Source: CAYGVX01 sp964395545
GTDB lineage: Archaea > Thermoproteota > Bathyarchaeia > Bathyarchaeales > SOJC01
Direction: 5' to 3'
Assembly (NCBI GenBank): GCA_964395545.1
Contig: CAYNAW010000001.1
Span: forward strand, 1-64,000
Length of the DNA: 64,000 nucleotides
Shown piece after piece: positions 9,724 to 17,558 of this stretch; position 1 is the first letter of the stretch, and the number at the start of each line of letters is the position of its first letter. The notes under the pieces were generated by a model. It saw only the letters and a program-made list of their open reading frames with translations. It was not told the origin of the DNA and ran no database searches. Made by a program: the position numbers and the translations under genes.

Positions 9724-9801
9724 CTACTTGTACCTCTTTCTTCTCCGCTCTCGCTTCTTCTTCTCCCGACGCATTTTCTTCTTTTTCCACTTCGCCCGCA
9801 A
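9724..9801 (-). CDS. rpl41e: Ribosomal protein eL41 (25 residues)
   Basis: This minute gene encodes a 25-residue, extremely basic peptide that begins (M)RAKWKKKK and continues with MRREKKK, then RRRKRYK and a TAG stop. That composition and the RAKWKKK opening match eL41, a single helix that sits at the subunit interface of archaeal and eukaryotic ribosomes. It uses a TTG start at 9801. The only in-frame ATG, at 9771-9773, is ten codons in and would lose the conserved opening. It lies 13 bases downstream of the SIS gene on the same strand, implying cotranscription, and its stop sits two bases from the convergent peptidase stop. The GGGC before the start is a weak ribosome-binding site. Confidence 0.82.
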   Translation of the reverse strand: MRAKWKKKKMRREKKKRERRRKRYK

Positions 9802-9814
9802 TGCCCTTTAACAC

Positions 9815-10444
9815 CTACTCGATAGTTGCGTGTCTACGTCTTAATTCGTCTTCAGTCTTATTTAAGCGACACATAAGCTCCACGACGAGGCTGTCGAGGA
9901 AAATCATGCAATTATTCTCGAAGATGCTCCCGAGGGGGCTGGGAGGCTCTCGCTCGCCCAGAATCTGCCTGGTAAGATAGTCCTCTTCTCTAGGCCACCC
10001 TGCCTTTGTCCTACCCGTCAAAACGACGACATGGTCTGCGATGTCTCCGAGTGGAGACTTGTCGTATGTTGTGACAGCTATCACCTTTGCACCCACATCT
10101 TTAGCAGCAGAACTGGCAGTGAGCACAAGCTTAGTCATACCCGTGCCCGAGATGGCGATAACCAGATCATCTTTTCCAGCAGCAGGCGTTATAGTCTCGC
10201 CCAAGAAGTATACGTTGAACCCCAAGTTCATCAGCCGCAGCGCGAAGGAACGTCCGACGAACCCGCTTCTTCCCATGCCTACGACGAAAATCTTCTTTTC
10301 ATACGCCTCCATTATCAGCTCCAGCATCTTCTCCACCTGCCTGTGGTCAAGGTCTTCAATGGCTTTCTCAGCGCCCAGCAGAATTTCTTTCGCCGCTGCT
10401 TTCAGCATCTTCAAGGTTTTTCGCCGAGACGCAGTATTTGTCAA
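9815..10444 (-). CDS. hxlB: SIS-domain sugar-phosphate isomerase, 6-phospho-3-hexuloisomerase type
   Basis: A 209-residue single SIS-domain protein. The phosphosugar-binding loop GMGRSGFVGRSFALRL is near residues 56-71, and the second SIS motif SGTGMTK is near 99-105. Length and motif order match 6-phospho-3-hexuloisomerase, which interconverts 3-hexulose 6-phosphate and fructose 6-phosphate in the ribulose monophosphate pathway. Many archaea run that pathway in reverse to make ribulose 5-phosphate. The partner synthase (hxlA) is not in this window, so a related SIS isomerase role remains possible. eL41 lies directly downstream. Confidence 0.82.
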   Translation of the reverse strand: MTNTASRRKTLKMLKAAAKEILLGAEKAIEDLDHRQVEKMLELIMEAYEKKIFVVGMGRSGFVGRSFALRLMNLGFNVYFLGETITPAAGKDDLVIAISGTGMTKLVLTASSAAKDVGAKVIAVTTYDKSPLGDIADHVVVLTGRTKAGWPREEDYLTRQILGEREPPSPLGSIFENNCMIFLDSLVVELMCRLNKTEDELRRRHATIE

Positions 10445-10474
10445 CTTATTAAAAACCTTGCGGTCAAGATCCAG

Positions 10475-11281
10475 TCAAGTCACTGTAATGTTCTGCGGTC
10501 TCAGAATGCTTGAAAGCGATGGTATTGGGACATAGAGCCGTATGTAGACCCCGACGATCAGGATAAAAAGGGAGACTAGAATGAGGAGATAGTCGGCTCT
10601 CTGCACGGTCAGCACGTAGAGGTTTGTGCGTTTCTTGATGGCACCCCACGCCCTCGATTCCATGGCTTCCGCGAGTTCTAGGCTTCGGCGGATAGCGCTG
10701 ATAATCAGCGGGATGAGGATGGGAATGTAGTTACGTATCCTTTTTAAGAAGTTGCCCTTCTCCAGCTCCAGCCCCCTCGCCTTCTGGGCGTCCATGATAG
10801 TCTGTGCTTCCTCAGCCAAAACGGGAACGAACCTCACAGCCGTCGTGAAGGCGAAACAGAACTCGTAAGGGATCCCGCTCTGTTCTAGAGCCAAACCCAA
10901 GTGGTCGGGTGAAGTGGTCAAGAAAAACACTGAGAAGGATTCGACAAGCACCACGAAACGTAGCGTCATAGCAGAAGCGTATTCAATGTCCGTAAGAAGC
11001 AGCACGTTGCCTGCGTATATGAACCTGAAAACAAGGTTCGTGCCGAAGATTATCGTCGCCAAGAAGGCGGCGCCCCTGAGCGAACGTATCCACTGCTTCT
11101 GAACGCGGGCCAAGAGGACGAAGGGAATCTGCATGAGGAAGAGGATGATTAGGATAAGGATTTCTGAAAACATCACCGCGATCACGAAGATTATGCAGAC
11201 GTAGAAGAATTTTATCCTCGGGTCCAGCCCGTGTATAGGCGACGAGACCCTTCTAAACCTTAACCCTTCGAAAATGCTCAC
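10475..11281 (-). CDS. ecfT: ECF transporter transmembrane coupling protein EcfT
   Basis: A 268-residue membrane protein with about five hydrophobic segments (near residues 25-60, 68-95, 105-130 and the C-terminal 235-262). It has the two cytosolic coupling motifs of EcfT: AQTIMDAQKARG near residue 160 and the related ESRAWG near 210. EcfT links the two ATPases to a substrate-binding S component in energy-coupling-factor vitamin or metal importers. Its start overlaps the stop of the preceding ATPase gene by four bases. No S component is encoded here, so the module is probably shared by S components elsewhere in the genome. Confidence 0.9.
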   Translation of the reverse strand: MSIFEGLRFRRVSSPIHGLDPRIKFFYVCIIFVIAVMFSEILILIILFLMQIPFVLLARVQKQWIRSLRGAAFLATIIFGTNLVFRFIYAGNVLLLTDIEYASAMTLRFVVLVESFSVFFLTTSPDHLGLALEQSGIPYEFCFAFTTAVRFVPVLAEEAQTIMDAQKARGLELEKGNFLKRIRNYIPILIPLIISAIRRSLELAEAMESRAWGAIKKRTNLYVLTVQRADYLLILVSLFILIVGVYIRLYVPIPSLSSILRPQNITVT

Positions 11282-12096
11282 TTACCCTTCAACCTCCGCA
11301 TCAGCATATCTCCTGCTTCGTAGAGGTCAATTACATCTGCGGGGAACATCGGGTCGTTCAGTTCTATGAAGACCTGAGTCACCTGAGGAGGCACGATGGA
11401 GGCTTGGGTTAAGCGGTCGAGGCTGGTTAGCACCTGCTTTCCTGGGCCGTCTGCTATGATTCGACCCTCGGCCATGAGCACTACGCGGGGGTTGCATTCG
11501 GCAACAAACTCTACATCATGCGTGACCACGACAACGGTCTTTCCCTGCGTGTTGAGTTGAACGATGAATTGTCGCAGCTTCTCCTTCTGCTCGTAATCTT
11601 GCCCAATCGTCGGCTCGTCCATCACCACGACTTTGGGGTTCCAAGCGAGAACTGACGCGAGCGCAACGCGTTTTCTTTCTCCTCCGCTCAGCATGAAAGG
11701 GGAGGTTTTTCTATACTCCGTCACGCCCAGCAGGTTTAGAGCCCAGGTCACCCTCTTCTTCATGGTGGCTTCTTTGAAGCCGAAGTTCCTGAGGGCAAAG
11801 GCAACCTCCTCCTCCACAGTTTCGCAGAAGAGTTGGCTGTCGGGGTTTTGGAAGACAAAACCCACGTTTCTAGCAAGTTTAGCTACACTTGTGTCTCTGG
11901 TGTTAACGCCGTCTACCAAGACTTCTCCTCTGGTAGGCTTCAGTAAGCCGTTGAACTGCTTTATCAGCGTGGTCTTTCCAGCACCATTCTGACCCATGAT
12001 GGCTACGAACTCGCCGTCGTTTACTGTTAAGGAGACGCCCTTCAGTGCTTCCACGTCGGTCGGGTAGGTGAAATAGACGTCTCTGACCTCGATCAT
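11278..12096 (-). CDS. ecfA2: ECF transporter ATP-binding protein
   Basis: A 272-residue ABC ATPase. Walker A is GQNGAGKTT (about 35-43), the Q-loop is FVFQNPDSQLF, the signature is LSGGERKR, and Walker B is VVVMDEPT. The FQNPDSQ Q-loop is typical of EcfA proteins. It overlaps ecfT downstream and the other EcfA upstream by four bases each, so the three proteins are made together as an EcfA-EcfA'-EcfT energizing module. Which ATPase is formally EcfA1 or EcfA2 is arbitrary here. Confidence 0.9.
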   Translation of the reverse strand: MIEVRDVYFTYPTDVEALKGVSLTVNDGEFVAIMGQNGAGKTTLIKQFNGLLKPTRGEVLVDGVNTRDTSVAKLARNVGFVFQNPDSQLFCETVEEEVAFALRNFGFKEATMKKRVTWALNLLGVTEYRKTSPFMLSGGERKRVALASVLAWNPKVVVMDEPTIGQDYEQKEKLRQFIVQLNTQGKTVVVVTHDVEFVAECNPRVVLMAEGRIIADGPGKQVLTSLDRLTQASIVPPQVTQVFIELNDPMFPADVIDLYEAGDMLMRRLKGK

Positions 12097-12941
12097 GTCT
12101 TCATCGCCTCACGCAGAAGCTCAGCGATCTCTTCAGGAGTCATTGGCACTTTCTCTGCGTTCAATGCTTTTCTTTCTTCGAGAAGCTGAAATAGTCTTGC
12201 GGCTTTAGGGATCCCGACGCCTAGCAGGCGGGTGTCGTGAGACCCGAGGACTTCTCTAGGCTCGCCATCTAGGACAATACTTCCCTTGTCCATGATGATG
12301 ACGTGGTTGGCGAACCTCGCAGCCAAGTCCAGCCGATGTTCCACCAGAATGACGGTGATGCCCAAATTCTTGTTGAGTTCGTCTATGACTTCGAAGATTT
12401 TTCTGGCGCTCAAGGGATCAAGGAAGGAGGTCGGTTCGTCCAGGACCATGATTTCAGGCTGCATGGCTATGATGCTCGCGATGGCAACTCGTTGCTGCTG
12501 ACCCCCAGAGAGTTCGTGGGGCGCCCTCTCTCGCAGGTCGCTAATGCCCACTGTCTTCGTCGCCCATTCAACCCTTTTCTGCATCTCCTCTCGTGGAACG
12601 CCGAGGTTTTCCAACCCGAAGGCAACGTCCTTCTCCACTGATAGGGCGAAGAGCTGATTCTCTGGGTTCTGGAAGACCAATCCTACGTGTACAGCGAGTT
12701 CGTGAATTGGATGGTCAGAGACATTCAGGTTGGCGACTCGGATCTCACCTTCCAAGACGCCTTGATAAAAATGGGGGATTAAGCCGTTGAAGCATCGACA
12801 GAGCGTCGTCTTTCCACATCCGCTCGGACCCGTGAGTATGACGAATTCTCCCTTCTCGATTTTCATGGAAACGTTCTTAACCGCGGGTTTTGTAGCATTC
12901 GGATACGTGTAGGTTAAGCCTCTAGCTTCGACGACTGCCAA
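12093..12941 (-). CDS. ecfA1: ECF transporter ATP-binding protein
   Basis: A 282-residue ABC ATPase, first gene of the ECF operon. Walker A is GPSGCGKTT, the Q-loop is LVFQNPENQLF, the signature is LSGGQQQR and Walker B is IMVLDEPTSFLDP, followed by the H-loop in VEHRLD. A TATA-like CTTAAATG on the minus strand at 12973-12980 lies 32 bases ahead of the start, so the transcript likely has a very short leader. Confidence 0.9.
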   Translation of the reverse strand: MAVVEARGLTYTYPNATKPAVKNVSMKIEKGEFVILTGPSGCGKTTLCRCFNGLIPHFYQGVLEGEIRVANLNVSDHPIHELAVHVGLVFQNPENQLFALSVEKDVAFGLENLGVPREEMQKRVEWATKTVGISDLRERAPHELSGGQQQRVAIASIIAMQPEIMVLDEPTSFLDPLSARKIFEVIDELNKNLGITVILVEHRLDLAARFANHVIIMDKGSIVLDGEPREVLGSHDTRLLGVGIPKAARLFQLLEERKALNAEKVPMTPEEIAELLREAMKT

Positions 12942-12972
12942 GACGGGTCGTTCGCTATACAGCGAGAACCTT

Positions 12973-12980
12973 CATTTAAG
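12973..12980 (-). promoter_or_regulatory. Putative TATA box for the ECF operon
   Basis: The minus strand reads CTTAAATG, centred about 35 bases before the ecfA1 ATG at 12941. Archaeal transcription starts about 25 bases after the TATA box, which leaves a leader of only a few bases. The position is consistent, but no transcript data support it. Confidence 0.5.
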
Positions 12981-13094
12981 AGTAGCTACCAACAGTAGAG
13001 TCCCATTTTACATGTCGCAGTTTGACGGGGACCTCAAGGGAAAGTGGTCTTAACTTAGCTCTCCTTCAGATCGCTGTCAGACTGTCTTAGCCAT

Positions 13095-14099
13095 TTAGGA
13101 CGAATCAGACCGTGTCCCGAGTCTCTCCTTCAGGATTCTTACGCAGCGTCCCAGACAAGCCTCAGCCTCTCCCACGCCGTTCATCCCCGCCGAGATTGCG
13201 TGACCCCCTCCCATGCCCCTAAAGTGCTCGCCCAAGGGCTTCGCCAACTCGCGACCAAGGTGGAAATCAGTCTTACGGTAAAAATCCTGCGTAGCCCGCA
13301 TACTGATCCGCAGTTTGTCGCCCTTCTGCCCGGCGACAATGGCCACGTGAGCTCCCAGCGAAATCAAGGCTCTAGCCGCCGAGGCTTGGTAGGCACTAAC
13401 GTGTGAGAGAACGATCAGCCACTCTCCCACTTTTAGCAGTCTAACCCTCCTTGAAGCCTTCAGCCTAGCTATTCTCTCCGACTCTTCCATGGGCATGGAT
13501 AGCAGCGTCAGAGCTTCTTGGGCGTTTACGCCGGCGTCGATTAGGTCTGCCACGATTTTCAGCGTGGTTGACTTTGCGAGGATGAAGTGTCGGGTGTCGA
13601 AGGCTATGCCTAAGAACAATGCCTTGGCTTCTGCTTCCGTGAATCGAACGTTCATGTCCATGAAGAACCTGTAGACGATTTCACATGTGGATGAGGCGTT
13701 TTCGTCTGCTACTGACAATGCCGCTACTCGTTCTGTCTCGGGATGGCTGGCGTGGTGGTCCACCACGATTATCGGCGATTTCGACTGCTCCAGTCTCCTC
13801 GACCAGTCGCCAAGTTGCTGCACGGTGTTCGTATCGAGTAGGACGATCGCGTGGGCTTCTTCGATGTGGGGGTTTGTTGTCAGCTTCACCGGCAGGTTTG
13901 TCAGCAGGTGTTTCGAGAGGCGGCTAGGTCCTTCTGCAGCTGCGATCTCGGTTCTAATTCTGGGGCGGAGGCGTTCGAGGAGACTTGAAAATGCGAAGGC
14001 TGCTCCGATAGCGTCAGGGTCTGCGTTGTGGTGGCACAGTAGGACGACGAATCTGGCATCCGCTTTGTCCAGTAGGGTTGTTATGGCTTCGATGTGCAG
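13095..14099 (-). CDS. DHH-family phosphoesterase (NrnA/RecJ-like), apparently without a canonical start
   Basis: The reading frame encodes a DHH/DHHA1 phosphoesterase. Motif I is HHNADPDAIGA, the DHH motif is VVDHHASHP, another metal motif is GIAFDTRHF, and the C-terminal GGGHAISAG is the DHHA1 substrate-binding motif. The family cleaves short oligonucleotides or pAp. The first ATG/GTG/TTG in frame is the GTG at 13889, which would delete motif I, a metal-binding element. Upstream the frame stays open past that motif to a TGA about 60 bases above 14099, with no ATG, GTG or TTG. I therefore place the start at CTG 14097-14099, overlapping the end of the preceding gene. A frameshift or assembly error near 14100 is the alternative. 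Confidence 0.7.
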   Translation of the reverse strand: MHIEAITTLLDKADARFVVLLCHHNADPDAIGAAFAFSSLLERLRPRIRTEIAAAEGPSRLSKHLLTNLPVKLTTNPHIEEAHAIVLLDTNTVQQLGDWSRRLEQSKSPIIVVDHHASHPETERVAALSVADENASSTCEIVYRFFMDMNVRFTEAEAKALFLGIAFDTRHFILAKSTTLKIVADLIDAGVNAQEALTLLSMPMEESERIARLKASRRVRLLKVGEWLIVLSHVSAYQASAARALISLGAHVAIVAGQKGDKLRISMRATQDFYRKTDFHLGRELAKPLGEHFRGMGGGHAISAGMNGVGEAEACLGRCVRILKERLGTRSDSS

Positions 14100-14392
14100 C
14101 TTAACTCCCTCAGGTGCGCCTCTACTGCTTCGAAGGCTTTCTCTGTGGCTTCGTTGGCGAGCTTTTCCTCACTTAGGGTTCCCGTCGGGGGAGAAAGTGC
14201 CAGTTCAACTTCTATCGTGATGTTGACGGGTTTCGAGCCTACGGCTTCGACAGTTATGTTGAGAGTGGTGACCTTCTGTTTCGGCGTTTTGGCCAGCACG
14301 TAATCTCTTGCGGCTTTTTCGGCTGTTTCCGCGAGTGTCTGCATCTGGTCTTCTGTGAGTTCGGGTATGCCGATTTCTCTCAACAAGCTCAC
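14081..14392 (-). CDS. DUF3194-like conserved archaeal protein
   Basis: A 103-residue protein with GTG start at 14392, eight bases after the prefoldin beta stop. It has a helix-rich N-terminus (TEDQMQTLAETAEKAARDYV) followed by beta strands (TLNITVEAVG; NITIEVELALS) and a final helix. Size, order and position between prefoldin beta and a DHH phosphoesterase match DUF3194, a small archaeal family found in this conserved gene neighbourhood. Its role is unknown. The 3' end overlaps the putative CTG start of the DHH gene by 19 bases. Confidence 0.6.
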   Translation of the reverse strand: MSLLREIGIPELTEDQMQTLAETAEKAARDYVLAKTPKQKVTTLNITVEAVGSKPVNITIEVELALSPPTGTLSEEKLANEATEKAFEAVEAHLRELSCTSKP

Positions 14393-14399
14393 CGATGGG

Positions 14400-14774
14400 T
14401 TACTGGACTGCGGAGCTTGGTTGTCCTGTTCCTAGGTCACGTTTCAGCTTCGTCTGCAGTTCGTTGAGTTGGTTGCGAAGTCTCTCTTCTTGCTTGCCTA
14501 GGACTTGGGCTCGGGTGCTTAGGAGTTCCTTGCGTTCCTTCAGCTCTGATTCCACTTTGGCTTTCTCGGATTTCACGAGGAGGGCGCCTATGGACTTATA
14601 GATTACGGCATCGGGAGTGAGGGCTCCGAGTTCGGTGGTGGCTTGTTCTGTTTCGGTTAGCTCCAATTCCACTTGTTGTTTCTGGGCCAGGATTGTCTGT
14701 AGGTTACGTTGGAGTTGCTGCATTCTGAGAAGGCGTTCTTGGACATTGGGGGGCAGCTCTGAAACATCGCTCAT
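14400..14774 (-). CDS. pfdB: Prefoldin subunit beta
   Basis: A 124-residue protein made of two long helices joined by a short hairpin segment (ALTPDAVIYKSIGALLV near the middle), the plan of beta-class prefoldin. Prefoldin is a hexamer (two alpha, four beta) that holds unfolded proteins and passes them to the thermosome. The start at ATG 14774 is preceded by GAGGAAAG. A longer frame from 14816 adds 14 unlikely residues. It sits between Pcc1 and the DUF3194-like gene, a widespread archaeal arrangement. Confidence 0.9.
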   Translation of the reverse strand: MSDVSELPPNVQERLLRMQQLQRNLQTILAQKQQVELELTETEQATTELGALTPDAVIYKSIGALLVKSEKAKVESELKERKELLSTRAQVLGKQEERLRNQLNELQTKLKRDLGTGQPSSAVQ

Positions 14775-14832
14775 TCTTCTTTCCTCAAAACGTGTTTTGT
14801 GGCTTTTTGACTGCATTACATTCTCGTGTTAA

Positions 14833-15111
14833 TTAAGTGTTTTTACGCTCGGCGTGTTTTTCGAGGTTTTCCGTGGCTTCGTAGGTGTCTTTGGCGAGTT
14901 TTGCCCATCGGAGGTAAGCGTTGAGCGTGGATCGGAGGGCGGTGGTGTCTTGGGCTTCGATTCTTATGATTAGGGTGTTGCCCGTGCCTCGTATGGTGAC
15001 TTTTGAGCGTGTGGTGGTCGGTTTTCTGGTTTCAGGCGTCAAGGCTGCGAGTAAGGTTCGGGCTAGTTTTCGGGTTGGGAATGTGATGGCGATTGTTGCG
15101 TTGCGTTTCAT
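14833..15111 (-). CDS. pcc1: KEOPS complex subunit Pcc1
   Basis: A 92-residue protein with the small alpha-beta fold of Pcc1. The N-terminus (KRNATIAITFPTRKLARTLLAALTPE) and the segment NTLIIRIEAQDTTALRSTLNAYLRW are diagnostic. Pcc1 dimerises and bridges the KEOPS complex with Kae1, Bud32 and Cgi121, which makes the N6-threonylcarbamoyl modification at A37 of ANN-decoding tRNAs. I start it at ATG 15111; the 12 extra upstream residues from 15147 look unlike the family. It heads the pcc1-pfdB-DUF3194-DHH set and lies about 140 bases from a divergent tRNA gene. Confidence 0.85.
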   Translation of the reverse strand: MKRNATIAITFPTRKLARTLLAALTPETRKPTTTRSKVTIRGTGNTLIIRIEAQDTTALRSTLNAYLRWAKLAKDTYEATENLEKHAERKNT

Positions 15112-15253
15112 GTTGTTTGGGCTTCCATGCACACGTAGGTCGCGCAAGTTTGGACCGTTTCGTAAATGTTGCTGTCAGCATTCTAATATGAATGTTTGGT
15201 TTTGATGGGGGAAGGTTTTATTTTTGTTGCGATGCGCTGTATTAGCTGCATGT

Positions 15254-15330
15254 GCGGCTGTAGTCTAGTTTGGTTAGGACGCTGGCCTCCCAAGCCTGCG
15301 ACCCGGGTTCAAATCTCGGCAGCCGCACCA
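15254..15330 (+). tRNA. tRNA-Gly (anticodon CCC)
   Basis: A full cloverleaf can be drawn: acceptor GCGGCTG (15254-15260) pairs with CAGCCGC (15320-15326), the discriminator is A, and CCA is encoded (15328-15330). The T arm is CCGGG-TTCAAAT-CTCGG. The anticodon loop CTCCCAA (15287-15293) presents CCC, which reads GGG glycine codons. The anticodon stem CTGGC/GCCTG contains one T-T mismatch, where other archaeal Gly tRNAs usually have GCCAG. No intron is visible. Confidence 0.9.
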
Positions 15331-15474
15331 AAAGTCCCCGTCCAAGGGTGCCAATTTATATTCGGAGTTGCAGATTCTGCAGCAGAAAGCCTTTTGTTGC
15401 GTTCTCCTCCGCAGGAAGTCTTTGTGAACAGTTTCAGCTGGGTCTCCCAGAAAAGCTACCATTTTTCTTCGTGC

Positions 15475-15484
15475 AACTTAAATA
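15475..15484 (+). promoter_or_regulatory. Putative TATA box for radA
   Basis: The sequence AACTTAAATA lies about 60 bases before the radA ATG, giving a predicted leader near 30 bases. It is the best AT-rich element in the 210 bases between tRNA-Gly and radA. Confidence 0.45.
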
Positions 15485-15541
15485 CGTCGACGCTCAAATT
15501 GTCTCCGTATCCTGTACGTGCATTTAGGATAGTCTCTTGAA

Positions 15542-16567
15542 ATGTCAGCTGAAGAACGAGAAGAATCTGAGCCCCTTACCAACTCGCCCGCTCCCAAGAA
15601 GCAGTACGAATTCCTCGAAGACCTGCCCGGCGTCGGTCCAGCCACCAGTCAGAAGCTGAAGGAGATGGGCTTCCACACTATCGAATCACTCGCCACCGCC
15701 ACGGTCCGCGAGCTCGAGCCCGCTGGCATCAGCGAAAAGAAAGCCCTAGACATCATCGGCCTCGCTCGCAGCAGCATACAGCTCCCCTTCATACGAGCGG
15801 ACGAACTGCTCAAACAGCGCCAAAACGTCCTACGATTAACGACGGGCAGCAAGATCGTCGACGACCTCGTAGGCGGAGGACTCGAAACCCAAACCATCAC
15901 CGAATTCTACGGCGAATACGGCAGCGGCAAGAGCCAGGTCTGCCACCAACTCTGCGTCAACGTTCAACTCCCACCCGAACGAGGTGGCCTGGCAGGAGGT
16001 GCACTGTACGTGGACACCGAGAACACTTTCCGCACCGAACGTCTCGTCGCCATGGCACAACATCTGGGCTTAGACCCGCAGCATGTAGCCCGAAATGTCA
16101 TCGTCGCCGACGCCTACACCAGTGACCACCAAATTTTCCTCCTCGAAAACGCGGACCAAATAATCAAAGACAACAACATCCGCCTCATAATCGTCGACAG
16201 CCTGACCGCCCATTTCCGCAGCGAATACGTCGGCAGAGAATCCCTCGCCCCGCGACAGCAGAAACTCAACAAGCACATGCACAAACTCATACGCCTCGCA
16301 CGAGCATTCAACGCCGTAGCAGTCGTAACCAACCAAGTCATGGCTAAACCCGACGTCTTCTTCGGCGATGCCGTCCATCCCATCGGTGGACACGTCGTAG
16401 GTCACACCAGCCACACACGAATCTACCTGCGCAAAGCCAGCCGTGGACCTGTACGCATAGCTCGCCTCGTCAGCAGCCCCTACCTCCCCGACGGCGAAGG
16501 CGTCTTCAAAATCACTCAGAACGGGCTCGAAGAAGCCGACGACTCGGAAACAAAAAGAGGCCGATAA
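15542..16567 (+). CDS. radA: DNA repair and recombination protein RadA
   Basis: A 341-residue RecA-fold recombinase. After an acidic N-terminal extension, residues 25-75 form a helix-hairpin-helix region (EDLPGVGPATSQKLKEMGF). Walker A is GEYGSGKS near residue 122, Walker B is IRLIIVDSLTAHFR near 215, and TNQVMAKPD follows. Length and motifs match archaeal RadA, which forms filaments on single-stranded DNA and catalyses strand exchange. A second small gene follows after three bases and is probably cotranscribed. Confidence 0.96.
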   Translation: MSAEEREESEPLTNSPAPKKQYEFLEDLPGVGPATSQKLKEMGFHTIESLATATVRELEPAGISEKKALDIIGLARSSIQLPFIRADELLKQRQNVLRLTTGSKIVDDLVGGGLETQTITEFYGEYGSGKSQVCHQLCVNVQLPPERGGLAGGALYVDTENTFRTERLVAMAQHLGLDPQHVARNVIVADAYTSDHQIFLLENADQIIKDNNIRLIIVDSLTAHFRSEYVGRESLAPRQQKLNKHMHKLIRLARAFNAVAVVTNQVMAKPDVFFGDAVHPIGGHVVGHTSHTRIYLRKASRGPVRIARLVSSPYLPDGEGVFKITQNGLEEADDSETKRGR

Positions 16568-16570
16568 CCC

Positions 16571-17008
16571 ATGCCCCTCCCCCAGGTCCTCATAACCCGC
16601 TACTTCCAGCTCATCAACAACCGCCAGTTCACCGAGGCCCAGCGAGAGCTGCAGCGGATAAAGGAGAGAATTACCCGGACAGAGTGGAACCGCGGATACT
16701 ACCGCGCACTGCTCGGCATGCTCCTCGCACAAAAACACAACGGCAACCAGTACACCTTTCTCGCGAACCTCAACTCGGCAGACAAACTGACACTGAAGCA
16801 ACACAAGACTGAACTCCAAGCCAAGACCCAGAGCCGATTCGTCGAAGACTACGACCGAGGCTACTTCACGGCTTGGACAGACTACCTACGGCTACTCCTC
16901 AGAACAGCAGACGAAGCCAGACCTCATCCGCCGCCACAGCCGCAGCTTCAGAACCCCGAAGCACAAACAAACCTAACCCAGTACGCAGACCCTATGGGAT
17001 CTGAGTAA
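16571..17008 (+). CDS. Small helical protein cotranscribed with radA
   Basis: A 145-residue protein I do not recognise. It begins three bases after the radA stop. Residues 1-115 appear almost entirely helical, with repeat-like pairs of amphipathic helices (FTEAQRELQRIKERI; NRGYYRALLGMLLAQK; DRGYFTAWTDYLRLLL), reminiscent of TPR-type helical hairpins. A proline-glutamine-rich tail (HPPPQPQLQNPEAQ) follows. The tight coupling suggests a RadA accessory role, but that is inference from position. Its last 17 bases overlap the end of the convergent membrane protein gene. Confidence 0.7.
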   Translation: MPLPQVLITRYFQLINNRQFTEAQRELQRIKERITRTEWNRGYYRALLGMLLAQKHNGNQYTFLANLNSADKLTLKQHKTELQAKTQSRFVEDYDRGYFTAWTDYLRLLLRTADEARPHPPPQPQLQNPEAQTNLTQYADPMGSE

Positions 17009-17558
17009 CGTTAAAAACGACTTCCGCAGACTCCAACCAACTCACGGTTAATGTTTGATTCTGATCCCCCACCTCAAACCCCGTGAGGTTCCCACCCAGC
17101 TGAAACACATACGTGTCAGGCGGTAGCAAAGCCATCTGCCGACTTCCACTGACAGTCACGTTCTGAACCACCTGCCCCTCACCACTGCGCGCGGCCACCC
17201 AAAACTCTTGTCCAGACGTCAAGCTTCCGCCGACGTACACGCTCACGGACACTGAGGGCATCATAAGCGAAACCGCTAAGACCCATGTGACGACCCACGC
17301 GAAAAAGTACACGCCTATACCATGCGTCAACAGCTTCGACCGCTTCTCCACCCTTCCCAAAAACTTGAACTTGACAACGTAGAAGGTGGCAGTGTAGAAG
17401 AGAATGGCGAAGGAAAGCCCACTCAGAAGAGTGAGAATGCTGCCGAGGTCGCGGTTCACGGCAACGTACAAGTACAACGTGCATAACAGCCCAATGACTG
17501 CTCCCAGCAAGGCGCGAACCCAGTAAATCATGTCTAAAGGCTTCATAACTACCACCAT
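16992..17558 (-). CDS. Membrane protein with three transmembrane helices and an external domain
   Basis: A 188-residue protein of unknown function. Three hydrophobic helices lie near residues 12-32, 38-62 and 80-102. A C-terminal region of about 85 residues follows, rich in beta-prone segments and N-glycosylation sequons (NVT, NLT, NQT). This region (VYVGGSLTSGQEFWVAARS; VVFNVTQIP) looks like a small exported beta-sandwich. The gene is convergent with the radA operon and overlaps its end by 17 bases. Confidence 0.65.
   Translation of the reverse strand: MVVVMKPLDMIYWVRALLGAVIGLLCTLYLYVAVNRDLGSILTLLSGLSFAILFYTATFYVVKFKFLGRVEKRSKLLTHGIGVYFFAWVVTWVLAVSLMMPSVSVSVYVGGSLTSGQEFWVAARSGEGQVVQNVTVSGSRQMALLPPDTYVFQLGGNLTGFEVGDQNQTLTVSWLESAEVVFNVTQIP

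Noticed and set aside
12942..13094. Possible small gene between ecfA1 and the DHH gene
   Set aside because: Short frames only; the region carries the operon promoter for ecfA1 and reads as non-coding.
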